Shown: positions 33,955 through 42,413 of the stretch, in pieces
Position numbering within the stretch: the stretch's first letter is position 1
How the letters are laid out: every line of letters begins with the position of its first letter
DNA from: Fusobacteria bacterium ZRK30
GTDB taxonomy: Bacteria; Fusobacteriota; Fusobacteriia; Fusobacteriales; Fusobacteriaceae
Direction of reading: 5' to 3'
Assembly (NCBI GenBank): GCA_024628785.1
Contig: CP102405.1
Span: 930,001-994,000, forward strand
Length of the DNA stretch: 64,000 nt
The notes under the pieces: generated by a model
Database searches by the model: none
What the model saw: the letters and a program-made list of their open reading frames with translations, nothing else
Told to the model about the DNA's origin: nothing
Program-made: the position numbers and the translations under genes

Positions 33955-34344
33955 ATGTATGCTGTTGGAGAAAATTTTGAATATATGATAGAGGATGAAG
34001 AATATGACATATCTGTAGTAGGAGATATAATGATGTTCGGAGATGAATATTTAATCGGAGAAGACCTAGATGGGAAAAGGTATGTTTTTATATATAGAGA
34101 AGACGAAGAAATGGTAGAATTAGTGGATGAAGAGGATGAAGCATCAGATATCTTAGATAACTGGGAAGATGAGTATTATGCCGGTGGAACAAATATCGGT
34201 GACTGGGATGATGATTCTTATTACGAGAGAGAAGACAAAATAACTACAGGTTCAGAGGATACAGTAGAGTATTTTGAAGATGAAGATTATTCTGAAATTG
34301 AAGAAGATGTAGATTCATTTATATCCGGCTTAATGGGAGACTAG
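33955..34344 (+). CDS. Acidic DUF1292-like protein
   Basis: A 129-aa, very acidic protein. The first 65 residues (NFEYMIEDEEYDISVVGDI, KRYVFIYREDEEMVELV) resemble the DUF1292/YrzB group of small conserved proteins of unknown role. The second half is an Asp/Glu-rich tail. The ATG at 33955 has AGGTGGG close upstream. It lies between rlmH (10 nt) and the next gene (3 nt), implying one transcript. Confidence 0.6.
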   Translation: MYAVGENFEYMIEDEEYDISVVGDIMMFGDEYLIGEDLDGKRYVFIYREDEEMVELVDEEDEASDILDNWEDEYYAGGTNIGDWDDDSYYEREDKITTGSEDTVEYFEDEDYSEIEEDVDSFISGLMGD

Positions 34345-34347
34345 AAG

Positions 34348-34710
34348 ATGAAATTAAGGATAAGAACAACAGATAGTTTTGGAGAAAATTATGATGCTAC
34401 CTTTGATGCGACTAAAGAAGAGAATAAACTAGGTATTAAATACACATATGCCGATGAATATGCAAAGGTAAAAATATTTATCTTAAAGGACAAGATGCAG
34501 ATAGTAAGAGATGGAGATATAAAGAGTAATAAACTCTTGAAAAAAAATCAAAAGACAAGTTTCTCTTACAGGGCGTCATATATGAATAGAAATTTTGAAA
34601 TTTTTACGAAGTCTCTAATCATAGAAGAAAAAAAGATCAGTGCTGTATATTCTATAATTGAAGAAAATTCAGTTGTGAATGAATTGACACTAAAGATAGA
34701 TGAACTATAA
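34348..34710 (+). CDS. Small conserved protein, possibly DUF1934 (calycin-like)
   Basis: A 120-aa, beta-rich sequence (KLGIKYTYADEYAKVKIFIL, KMQIVRDGDI, FEIFTKSLIIEEKKISAVYSI) whose pattern resembles the DUF1934/YwiB beta-barrel proteins; the match is by eye and weak. It starts 3 nt after the DUF1292-like gene and is followed by a terminator, closing the rlmH operon. Function unknown. Confidence 0.5.
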   Translation: MKLRIRTTDSFGENYDATFDATKEENKLGIKYTYADEYAKVKIFILKDKMQIVRDGDIKSNKLLKKNQKTSFSYRASYMNRNFEIFTKSLIIEEKKISAVYSIIEENSVVNELTLKIDEL

Positions 34711-34741
34711 TTTATGGTAAAAATATAAAAAATTTGATATA

Positions 34742-34768
34742 ATAGAGCAAGAGATTGCTCTATTTTTA
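34742..34768 (+). terminator. Terminator of the rlmH operon
   Basis: ATAGAGCAA-GAGA-TTGCTCTAT perfect stem followed by TTTTATTT. Confidence 0.85.
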
Positions 34769-34794
34769 TTTAAAATTAACCTTTGGAGGATGAG

Positions 34795-36339
34795 ATGAAA
34801 AAATTAATATTATTTATGACCATCTTATTGGGGGTTAATATAGGATCTTATAGTGCTGTAAACAGTTCAGAGGAGATCGATGAAGTTAATAAAAAAATAA
34901 TTAAAGAACTATCTTTATTCTATGGAGGATATGAAAAAATATATTCCCTTGGGATAGATAAACAAAATATTAATTTCCTTTTAGGAGAAGTAGAACCTAA
35001 GGGAGCTAAAAAGATTGAATATGACTTTCAGAGCATTCCAAATGGAAAGGAAATAAATCTGGCTTTAGATGAAAAAATTGAACTTAAAAATATATCTGAG
35101 ATAAAAAAACTAAAAGTAGTGGGAAAGACCTATAAAAATTCCCTTGTAGACCTAAAAAAAGAGGGGGGGAATCTGAGCATTACCTTTTCTAGTATAGGAG
35201 AATATAAGATATCTTTTACAGAAAAAAATCAAGAGACTAAAGAGATAATTTTTAAGAAAGTGTCAAAATATCAGCCATATCCTGAAGACATAGAGAATAA
35301 TATAGAGGACTCCTACAACGACGGGGATTTTAAATTCTTAAATAAAAACTTATTGCTTTTAGAAACTTTTTTCCCGGATTCAGAGGAGATAGAAAAGGGC
35401 CTTTTCTATGCTTTGGAATTAAATGAGAAGAATAAAAACTACCATATGGTGAGAAATATCTCAAAAGTATTGGTAAGTAAATATAGATTAGATGATGAGA
35501 AGAAGGCAGAGATAATAAAGATATACCTGAATGCCCTGAAAGAATTAGGCGAAACAGAGGAATATCTTAAGTTTTTAGAAAAATTATCTACATACGATAA
35601 AAAATATGAATTGGAGTACTTAGATGCTTCTATAAATTATAAAAATTATAGTTCAGGAGCTGTTAAACTAGCTGAGACTAAAATCTTAACTGAACCTGCT
35701 CCAAAGGTATTGGATTATTTAGGAGATTACCACTACCAGTTAAAAGATTACAATAAAGCGATAACCTATTATAAAACGAGTAAAAATTTAGAAAAATTAG
35801 CTCTCATATATCTGGAAACAGATGATAAGAATAGCTACGAAATTCTAAAATCAGAGGTAACTTCTGAACAACTGGATAAAATTAAAGAAATAGAAATAAA
35901 ATATTTAGACAGGAAAAAACTTGAAAAATATATTGGAACTGCTGAAAAATATACCCAGGAGGGAAGACTTCAGGAAGCTGAACTTTACTATAAGCGGTCT
36001 CTAAAAAAAGATATATCACCTGAATTAAAAAATAATATCTACTATAAATTGGCAGATCTGTATTATAATTTAAATGAATTGGAATTGGCAGAAAAAAACT
36101 TGAAATTAATAGATATTAAAGTTTTAGATGACGAGTTTTTCGGAGATTATTATTATTTAGGCGGGATGATCTATTATAACTTAGAAAACTACGATGAAAG
36201 TTCTAAATATTTTAAAACATTGATTAAGAAATTTCCAAACACTACCCTTAGTAATAGGGGAAGGATATATATATTAAAAATAGAAAAATTAAATAAAAAT
36301 AAATTAGAGAAAGAGGTAGAGAATGAATCAAACAGTTGA
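34795..36339 (+). CDS. Exported TPR-repeat protein
   Basis: A 514-aa protein with signal peptide [20 protein letters not shown] and an N-terminal domain of about 150 residues rich in beta strands ([14 protein letters not shown]). TPR-like repeats run from about residue 165 to the end ([55 protein letters not shown]), resembling BamD/YbgF-type outer membrane scaffolds. The ATG at 34795 follows TTTGGAGGATGAG; TTG 34783 is rejected. Its 3' end overlaps lysS by 17 nt. A role in envelope assembly is only a guess. Confidence 0.75.
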   Translation: MKKLILFMTILLGVNIGSYSAVNSSEEIDEVNKKIIKELSLFYGGYEKIYSLGIDKQNINFLLGEVEPKGAKKIEYDFQSIPNGKEINLALDEKIELKNISEIKKLKVVGKTYKNSLVDLKKEGGNLSITFSSIGEYKISFTEKNQETKEIIFKKVSKYQPYPEDIENNIEDSYNDGDFKFLNKNLLLLETFFPDSEEIEKGLFYALELNEKNKNYHMVRNISKVLVSKYRLDDEKKAEIIKIYLNALKELGETEEYLKFLEKLSTYDKKYELEYLDASINYKNYSSGAVKLAETKILTEPAPKVLDYLGDYHYQLKDYNKAITYYKTSKNLEKLALIYLETDDKNSYEILKSEVTSEQLDKIKEIEIKYLDRKKLEKYIGTAEKYTQEGRLQEAELYYKRSLKKDISPELKNNIYYKLADLYYNLNELELAEKNLKLIDIKVLDDEFFGDYYYLGGMIYYNLENYDESSKYFKTLIKKFPNTTLSNRGRIYILKIEKLNKNKLEKEVENESNS

Positions 36340-37816
36340 AAACAATGACCACATTGTCCAAGACAAGTGGAACAAGGTAGAAGAGATCAAAGCAATGGGA
36401 ATCGAACCATTCGGTAGAAAGTACAGTAAGTTAAATATGGTAGAAGATATTATAAATTCAGAGGTTGAATTTGATAAAGATCCTGAAAATTATAATGAAA
36501 TATTCCAAACTGCAGGAAGAATAATGGCATTTAGACCAGCAGGGAAAAAAGCAGTATTTGGTCATATTGAAGACCAAACTGGAAGAATCCAATTTTATAT
36601 CAGAAAAGATGTAGTTGGAGATGAAGCATTTGAAGTAATCAGTAAAATTGGAACTGGAGATTTTATTGGAATCAAAGGTGGAGTATTTAAAACAGGTAAG
36701 GGAGAATTCACTCTAAGAGCAGTTGAATTTGAATTTTTATCTAAAAATATCAAACCATTACCAGATAAATTCCACGGTTTAACAGACGTAGAAACTAGAT
36801 ACAGACAAAGATATGTAGACCTTATCATGAACAGAGATGTAAAGGAAACATTTATAACTAGAACAAAAATAGTTAGTTTTATAAGATCATTCCTAACTAA
36901 GAAAGATTTCTTAGAAGTAGAAACTCCTATCATGCATCCAATCGTTGGTGGAGCTTCGGCAAAACCATTCGTAACACACCATAACGCTTTAGATATGGAA
37001 TTATACTTAAGAATAGCTCCGGAATTATACCTAAAAAGGTTAATTGTTGGTGGATTTGACAAGGTATTTGAAATCAATAGAAGTTTTAGAAATGAAGGAA
37101 TATCTACTAGACATAACCCTGAATTTACAATGATGGAATTATACCAGGCATATGCTGACTTTGAAGATATAATGGATCTTACAGAAGAGATCATCACAAA
37201 CACTGCAAAAGAAGTACTTGGAACAACTGATGTTGTATATAATGGTAAGGAAATAAAATTAGAAGGGTTTAAAAGAATACACATGGTTGACATAATTAAA
37301 GATGTTACAGGTGTAGACTTCTGGCCTGAGATGAGTGTAGAAGCTGCCAAGGAATTAGCTGAAGCAAATGAAGTACACTTAGCTCCTCATATGGATACAG
37401 TAGGACATATCATCAATGAATTCTTCGAGCAAAAATGTGAGGATACAATAGTACAACCTACATTTGTAATGGGGCATCCAGTAGAGATCTCTCCATTAGC
37501 TAAGAGAACAAAAGATGATGGTAGATTTACAGATAGATTTGAGTTATTTATCGATGCAAGGGAATATGGAAACGCATTCTCTGAGTTAAATGACCCAGCT
37601 GATCAAAAATCAAGATTTATGGACCAGGTAGCAGAAGCTACAAAGGGTAATGAAGAAGCTAATGCAGTGGTAGATGAAGATTATATCAACGCATTGGAAT
37701 ACGGTCTTCCACCAACAGGAGGATTAGGAATAGGTATCGATAGATTGGTAATGTTATTAACAGGAGCTGAATCTATTAGAGACGTATTATTATTCCCACA
37801 CATGAGAAAAAAATAG
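36323..37816 (+). CDS. lysS: Lysyl-tRNA synthetase, class II
   Basis: Charges tRNA-Lys. The 497-aa protein has an N-terminal OB anticodon-binding domain ([34 protein letters not shown], split) and the class II core: motif 2 [20 protein letters not shown] and motif 3 [14 protein letters not shown]. The ATG at 36323 lies inside the end of the preceding TPR gene after GAAAGAGGTAGAG, so translation may be coupled. Confidence 0.98.
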   Translation: MNQTVENNDHIVQDKWNKVEEIKAMGIEPFGRKYSKLNMVEDIINSEVEFDKDPENYNEIFQTAGRIMAFRPAGKKAVFGHIEDQTGRIQFYIRKDVVGDEAFEVISKIGTGDFIGIKGGVFKTGKGEFTLRAVEFEFLSKNIKPLPDKFHGLTDVETRYRQRYVDLIMNRDVKETFITRTKIVSFIRSFLTKKDFLEVETPIMHPIVGGASAKPFVTHHNALDMELYLRIAPELYLKRLIVGGFDKVFEINRSFRNEGISTRHNPEFTMMELYQAYADFEDIMDLTEEIITNTAKEVLGTTDVVYNGKEIKLEGFKRIHMVDIIKDVTGVDFWPEMSVEAAKELAEANEVHLAPHMDTVGHIINEFFEQKCEDTIVQPTFVMGHPVEISPLAKRTKDDGRFTDRFELFIDAREYGNAFSELNDPADQKSRFMDQVAEATKGNEEANAVVDEDYINALEYGLPPTGGLGIGIDRLVMLLTGAESIRDVLLFPHMRKK

Positions 37817-37876
37817 ACTCCTACTTCTATGGTTTTTATAACCTGGGCAGGAATCAAAATTATAAATTATAATATG

Positions 37877-37908
37877 AAAGGGCATAGAGAGATCTATGTC
37901 CTTTTTGT
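37877..37908 (+). terminator. Terminator after lysS
   Basis: AAAGGGCATAGA-GAGA-TCTATGTCCTTT stem with one G-T pair, then T5. Confidence 0.82.
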
Positions 37909-37982
37909 TTGAAAAAATCTTAATTTTATAGGGCTAATTGAGGTTGTTTGAAAAACTTTATCAAATAGGTAAGAAATAATTG

Positions 37983-38011
37983 TTGACAGGGCTAGTAACC
38001 TATGGTATTAT
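37983..38011 (+). promoter_or_regulatory. Consensus promoter of the Rrf2 regulator
   Basis: TTGACA (37983-37988), 17-nt spacer, TATTAT (38006-38011). The transcription start would fall near 38018, just before the candidate operator. Confidence 0.88.
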
Positions 38012-38027
38012 CATTTTATAGATAATT

Positions 38028-38049
38028 ACTTAATTCCTATGTATTAAGT
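38028..38049. promoter_or_regulatory. Candidate Rrf2 operator
   Basis: Perfect inverted repeat ACTTAAT-N8-ATTAAGT placed just downstream of the predicted transcription start and 20 nt before the gene, suited to autorepression. Confidence 0.6.
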
Positions 38050-38068
38050 GTATTTTAGGAGGGGAAAG

Positions 38069-38494
38069 ATGACAACAACTAAAAAAAGTAAATATGGATT
38101 GAGAGCTTTGGTATATATGGCATGTAATCCAGAAAGAAAATTTAGTGTTAAGGAGATATCTGAAAAAGAGGATATTTCTAAGAGGTACTTAGAGCAAATA
38201 TTTTTAACTTTAAAAAAAGCAGGACTAATAATAAGCAGTAAGGGAGCTCAGGGAGGGTATGTTTTGGCCAGGTCTCCAAAGGAAATAAATGTTGGAGATA
38301 TCTTAAATATATTGGAAGATACTCAGGAATCACCCTGTTGTAGCAGCTATGATTTAGAAGCTTTAGAATCTGTCTTGGAAAAAGAAGTATGGGAAAAGAT
38401 AGATGATAAAATAAAAGAATTAACCAAAAATATAAGTTTAGAAAGCTTAAAAGATAAATACAATGACGGCCGTACAGATATTTATTATATATGA
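38069..38494 (+). CDS. Rrf2-family regulator (CymR-like)
   Basis: A 141-aa Rrf2 winged-helix repressor: KSKYGLRALVYMACNPERKF, SVKEISEKEDISKRYLEQIF and GLIISSKGAQGGYVLARSPKEI. Only one Cys pair (SPCCSS) lies where IscR-like members have three cluster ligands, so an Fe-S cluster is doubtful. It more resembles CymR, the cysteine-metabolism repressor that senses via CysK. The ATG at 38069 follows AGGAGGGG. Seventeen nt downstream begins a cystine-type ABC transporter, which fits a CymR-like role. Confidence 0.88.
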   Translation: MTTTKKSKYGLRALVYMACNPERKFSVKEISEKEDISKRYLEQIFLTLKKAGLIISSKGAQGGYVLARSPKEINVGDILNILEDTQESPCCSSYDLEALESVLEKEVWEKIDDKIKELTKNISLESLKDKYNDGRTDIYYI

Positions 38495-38511
38495 TTAAAT
38501 AGGAGGAAATT

Positions 38512-39282
38512 ATGAACAGATTTAAAATTTTATTATTGGGAATATTATTAGGAACTTTATTTATAGCATGTGGAAAGGAAGAGTCTAAAAAAGAGGTTAT
38601 CAGAGTAGGAACTTCTGGGGGATACTATCCATTTACTTATACAGAAAATGATGAACTTAAGGGTTTTGATATAGATGTCTGGAATGAAATAGGGAAGAGA
38701 CTGGGGAAAGATATAGAGTTTAAACAGGCTAAATTTAGTGGTTTATTTGGAATGCTGGATACAGGAAAGATAGATACAATATCTAATCAAATTACCATTA
38801 CAGATAAAAGACTGGAAAAATATAACTTCTCAGTTCCATATGTTTATTCTGGAGCGCAATTCTTTGTGGCTAAAGGAAATCCAAAAGGAATAACAGGAAT
38901 AGAAGATCTGGCAGGTAGAAGAGTTGCCACTGAAGTAGGAACAAACTATGAAGAGATAGTCAGAGAACTATCTAAAAAAATAGATTTTGAAACTGTTGTT
39001 TATAATTCAGGAAGTTTAGTTAAAGATGTAGAGTTAGGAAGAGTTGATACATTTATGATGGATAAGGTGTCTATCATAGAGCTGATCAAGAAAAATGATC
39101 TTCAAATTGAACTATTAGATAAACCGGCTAAATATATAGCTAATGCTTTTCCTTTTGTAAAGAGAGAAAAAAGTGAAACTATGATGAAAGAGGTCAATGA
39201 TACTTTAGATGAGATGAGAGCCGACGGAACTCTTGTAGAGATCTCTAATAAGTATTTTGGGATGGATATAACTTCAAATTAA
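38512..39282 (+). CDS. Cystine-type ABC transporter substrate-binding lipoprotein
   Basis: A 256-aa periplasmic-binding-protein family 3 lipoprotein with lipobox LFIACGKEE (Cys about residue 20). Motifs KGFDIDVWNEIGKRLG, DTISNQITITDKRLEKYNFSVPYVYSGAQFFV, VGTNYEEIV and ADGTLVEISNKYFGMD closely follow the FliY/TcyA cystine-binding group. The ribosome binding site is AGGAGGAAATT. Position after the CymR-like regulator supports cystine or cysteine uptake. Confidence 0.82.
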   Translation: MNRFKILLLGILLGTLFIACGKEESKKEVIRVGTSGGYYPFTYTENDELKGFDIDVWNEIGKRLGKDIEFKQAKFSGLFGMLDTGKIDTISNQITITDKRLEKYNFSVPYVYSGAQFFVAKGNPKGITGIEDLAGRRVATEVGTNYEEIVRELSKKIDFETVVYNSGSLVKDVELGRVDTFMMDKVSIIELIKKNDLQIELLDKPAKYIANAFPFVKREKSETMMKEVNDTLDEMRADGTLVEISNKYFGMDITSN

Positions 39283-39321
39283 TTTAAAATTAATTTGAAA
39301 AGATCGAAACAAATAATTAAT

Positions 39322-39380
39322 AGGCATTTTAATTCTGAAGAGAGAAAACTTTCTAAAAGTTAAAATGCCTGTTTTTTTTT
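39322..39380 (+). terminator. Intra-operon terminator or attenuator
   Basis: An 11-bp perfect stem AGGCATTTTAA / TTAAAATGCCT encloses a 27-nt loop with an inner AGAAAACTTTCT hairpin and is followed by GT9. It lies between the binding-protein gene and the permease gene, so it should let the binding protein be made in excess of the membrane parts. Confidence 0.85.
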
Positions 39381-39407
39381 AAAAATAAAATTAAAGAGAG
39401 GGAAAAA

Positions 39408-40073
39408 ATGGATTTTAAAATAGAAGCAATGATAGGGTTGTTCCCAATTTTATTAAAAGCTTTGGGACTGACATTAAAAATAACATTTATATCAACACTT
39501 ATATCGGTTTTATTGGGGATATTAGTAGCAGTTATTAGGTTTTTTAAAGTGAAAGTTTTATATGAAATAACAGGATTATTTGTATCTTTCTTCAGAGGAA
39601 CCCCATTATTGGTACAATTATTTTTAATTTACTATGGATTGCCTCAGGTATTTCCTGTCTTTACAAATATGAGTGCCTTTGTGGCAACAGTATTAGGGCT
39701 TAGTCTGCATTTTTCTGCTTATATGGCTGAAACTATAAGGGGAGCCCTGTCATCGGTAGATAAAGGACAATTAGAAGCCGGTTACTCAGTTGGGATGAAT
39801 ACTATTCAAGTGATGGTAAGGATAGTCATACCTCAGGGGATAAGGGTTGCAATTCCTTCAATTGTAAATATTTCTATAGACCTGTTGAAATCTTCATCTT
39901 TAGCATTTACTCTGGGGTTAGCCGATATCATGGCAAAGACACAACTAGAAGCAGCCAGTTCATATAGATTTTTAGAGAGTTATCTGGCCGTGGCTTTAGT
40001 TTATTGGGCATTAGTAATTTTACTTGAAAGGGTTCAAAAAATACTGGAAATTAAATTGAATAGAGGTTATTAG
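39408..40073 (+). CDS. Amino acid ABC transporter permease (cystine type)
   Basis: A 221-aa HisMQ-family inner-membrane permease with about five membrane segments and the ABC-coupling EAA loop EAGYSVGMNTIQVMVRIVIPQ-type sequence near residue 125. FFRGTPLLVQLFLIYYGLPQ is the family signature. It follows the intra-operon terminator with its own ribosome binding site (AGAGAGGG), and is 10 nt before its ATPase. Confidence 0.88.
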   Translation: MDFKIEAMIGLFPILLKALGLTLKITFISTLISVLLGILVAVIRFFKVKVLYEITGLFVSFFRGTPLLVQLFLIYYGLPQVFPVFTNMSAFVATVLGLSLHFSAYMAETIRGALSSVDKGQLEAGYSVGMNTIQVMVRIVIPQGIRVAIPSIVNISIDLLKSSSLAFTLGLADIMAKTQLEAASSYRFLESYLAVALVYWALVILLERVQKILEIKLNRGY

Positions 40074-40083
40074 GAGGGGAACT

Positions 40084-40830
40084 GTGAATAGAACTAATAT
40101 ATTAGAGGTAAAAGAATTACATAAAAGTTTTGGAGAATTAGAAGTTTTAAAAGGAATAGATTTTTCTCTGGAAAAAGGAGAGATAGTATCTATTGTAGGA
40201 CCCTCTGGAAGTGGAAAATCAACTTTTTTAAGGTGTTTAAATTATTTGGAAGAACCGACAAATGGTTCTATAACAATAGATAGTTTAAGGCAGGAAGCCA
40301 ACAATCATAAGAAGAAAGACATAGTTGCTTTTAGACAGAAGACATCTATGGTATTTCAAAACTATAATCTATTTAAGAATAAAACAGCTTTGGAAAATAT
40401 AACAGAAGCTCTTATAATAGTAAAAAAAATAGATAAGAAATCAGCTGATAAAAAAGGCAGAGAGATAATAAAAAAAATAGGATTAGAGGGAAAAGAAGAT
40501 TTTTATCCCAGTGAACTCAGTGGAGGACAGCAGCAAAGGATAGGGATAGGAAGGGCTATGGCTCTTGAAAATAAATTGATATTGTTGGATGAACCTACAT
40601 CGGCCTTAGATCCTGAATTAGTAGGAGAGGTTTTAGATCTCATAAGACTATTGGTTTCTGAGCATATAAGTATGATAATAGTGACTCATGAGATGAAATT
40701 TGCGAAAGAGGTATCTGACAGGGTGATCTTTATGGAAGATGGAGTAATTGTAGATCAGGGAACTCCTGATGAAATTTTAGTATCTCCTAAAAATAAGAGG
40801 ATAGAGTCGTTTTTGGGAAAAACCTCATAG
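40084..40830 (+). CDS. Amino acid ABC transporter ATP-binding protein (cystine type)
   Basis: A 248-aa GlnQ-family ATPase: Walker [11 protein letters not shown]-loop MVFQNYNLF, signature LSGGQQQRIGIGRAMA, Walker [15 protein letters not shown], and switch His in VTHEMKFAKEV. GTG start with AGGAGGGGAACT upstream. Last gene of the cystine-type transporter, followed by a strong terminator. Confidence 0.92.
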   Translation: MNRTNILEVKELHKSFGELEVLKGIDFSLEKGEIVSIVGPSGSGKSTFLRCLNYLEEPTNGSITIDSLRQEANNHKKKDIVAFRQKTSMVFQNYNLFKNKTALENITEALIIVKKIDKKSADKKGREIIKKIGLEGKEDFYPSELSGGQQQRIGIGRAMALENKLILLDEPTSALDPELVGEVLDLIRLLVSEHISMIIVTHEMKFAKEVSDRVIFMEDGVIVDQGTPDEILVSPKNKRIESFLGKTS

Positions 40831-40911
40831 AGCGAAGTGACATCTGTTTAAAAATAACTATAATAGTTAGCGTTAAAGTATTATTTAAAAGTAAATAGAT
40901 TTATTTATATT

Positions 40912-40947
40912 AAAAATAGGCAGTCCTTTGGACTGTCTATTTTTGTT
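40912..40947 (+). terminator. Terminator of the cystine transporter operon
   Basis: AAAAATAGGCAGTCC-TTT-GGACTGTCTATTTTT long stem with one G-T pair, then TG and T4. Confidence 0.88.
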
Positions 40948-41028
40948 TTGCTTCAACGTTTCTTCACACAATCTTCACAAAGAGATAATAATATCCCTAT
41001 ATAAAGAAAAATAAGGGGGAAGATTTTA

Positions 41029-42195
41029 ATGAAAGTGAAAAAAATTAGACTAGGGATTCAGTTGGGGATATTATTTCTTGTAACAATGGCTGGAATTTTA
41101 CATCAAAAAATAGGTGGAGGACCAAATGGTGTGGCTTCAATTCATGCTCTTTGTCCATTTGGTGGAATAGAGAGTTTCTATTCCCTTGTGACGAGGGGTA
41201 CTTTTATCAAAAAGACATTTTATTCCAATATAATCCTTGTGGGAGGATCTACGTTTTTGGTGATTACTCTGGGAAGGATCTTTTGTGGCTGGATCTGTGC
41301 TCTGGGAACTTTGCAGGATATCTTTGGGAAAATAGGAATGCGATTCTTTAAAAAGAGGTATCATCTGCCTAAATCATTGGATAGTGTTCTTCGATACCTA
41401 AAATATATAGTTCTCGTTGGTATTATTTATTTTACCTGGAAAACAGGTCAGTTGGTGATCAGTTCTATCGATCCTTTTGTAGCTTATAGCCACCTTACGG
41501 CAGGCTGGGAAGAGCTGTTAAATGAATATCTTATTGGATTTGGAATATTGCTGGCAATGCTGCTCTTTTCCCTTTTTTATGAAAGGTTATTCTGCCGGTA
41601 TCTCTGTCCCCTGGGAGCTTATTACGCAATCATGGGAAGGTTTTCATTGTTAAAAATAAAAAGGAATAAAAATGTCTGTGTGAACTGTAAGAAGTGCGAC
41701 AGAGAATGTCCTGCAGCACTGGAGATTTCATCTGTAAATAAAATTAACAAGAGTGAATGTATAAGCTGTATGAACTGTGTGGAGGTTTGTCCCACTGCTA
41801 AGAAGTCTTTGGAAATAGATATTATGAAGAAAAAATTCAGTGGAGGTAAATTAGGAATAATCGGTGTGACTATCTTCTTTGGGATAATCCTAATAACCAA
41901 AGGTCTGGGAATATACCAAACTACGCCAGAGAGTCTGTCTGGAATTTTCAAAGGAGATCCTGGCAATATCAGGGGATGGATGAGTATAGAGGAGGTGGCT
42001 CAAGGGTTTGATATTCCGTTGAAGAAATTTTATAAAGAGTTAGGAGTGAATATAGAAGATCTTCCACCTGAAACAACTATAAAAAGCAGTGAAGAGGTAC
42101 TGAAATCAGTGGGAATTGATTTTGATCATGACAAGATATATGAAATAATAATACCACTTCTCAAAGAAAGGGAGAATAAAGAATCGTCGGAATAA
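41029..42195 (+). CDS. Membrane polyferredoxin (NapH/YccM-like 4Fe-4S protein)
   Basis: A 388-aa inner-membrane iron-sulfur protein. About five hydrophobic segments carry the CPFGGIES, FCGWICALGTLQDIFG and RLFCRYLCPLGAYYAI motifs typical of NapH/NosR/YccM. They are followed by two 4Fe-4S clusters (CVNCKKCDRECP and CISCMNCVEVCP), another membrane span, and a C-terminal domain of about 85 residues (IRGWMSIEEVAQGFDIPLKKF, LPPETTIKSSEEV) that looks like a small helical binding module. Expected role: electron transfer between quinone or flavin and a partner not seen here. Single gene; the ribosome binding site is GGGGG. Confidence 0.82.
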   Translation: MKVKKIRLGIQLGILFLVTMAGILHQKIGGGPNGVASIHALCPFGGIESFYSLVTRGTFIKKTFYSNIILVGGSTFLVITLGRIFCGWICALGTLQDIFGKIGMRFFKKRYHLPKSLDSVLRYLKYIVLVGIIYFTWKTGQLVISSIDPFVAYSHLTAGWEELLNEYLIGFGILLAMLLFSLFYERLFCRYLCPLGAYYAIMGRFSLLKIKRNKNVCVNCKKCDRECPAALEISSVNKINKSECISCMNCVEVCPTAKKSLEIDIMKKKFSGGKLGIIGVTIFFGIILITKGLGIYQTTPESLSGIFKGDPGNIRGWMSIEEVAQGFDIPLKKFYKELGVNIEDLPPETTIKSSEEVLKSVGIDFDHDKIYEIIIPLLKERENKESSE

Positions 42196-42341
42196 AATGT
42201 TAACCTTAATGAGAGAATTTATTAAAAAAAACTGCCAAAATTTATCAAGTGCACACTAATTCCATACCTATATAGTTATAAAAAAAAGCAATTAATAGCT
42301 TTTCCCTATAAATAACCAACGAAATTCATATATGGTATATA

Positions 42342-42370
42342 TTGACAAAGAAAGATATATATACTATACT
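42342..42370 (+). promoter_or_regulatory. Promoter of the alanine symporter
   Basis: TTGACA (42342-42347), 17-nt spacer, TATACT (42365-42370), 44 nt before the start codon. Confidence 0.85.
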
Positions 42371-42413
42371 GATGGAATAAATAAATAATAAAGCATTAGG
42401 GAGGAATTAAAGT

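Noticed and set aside
36595-37350. Long 251-aa antisense ORF opposite lysS
   Set aside because: It lies in a frame opposite a highly conserved gene, has no ribosome binding site and a low-complexity Ser/Ile/Leu composition, typical of an AT-rich shadow.
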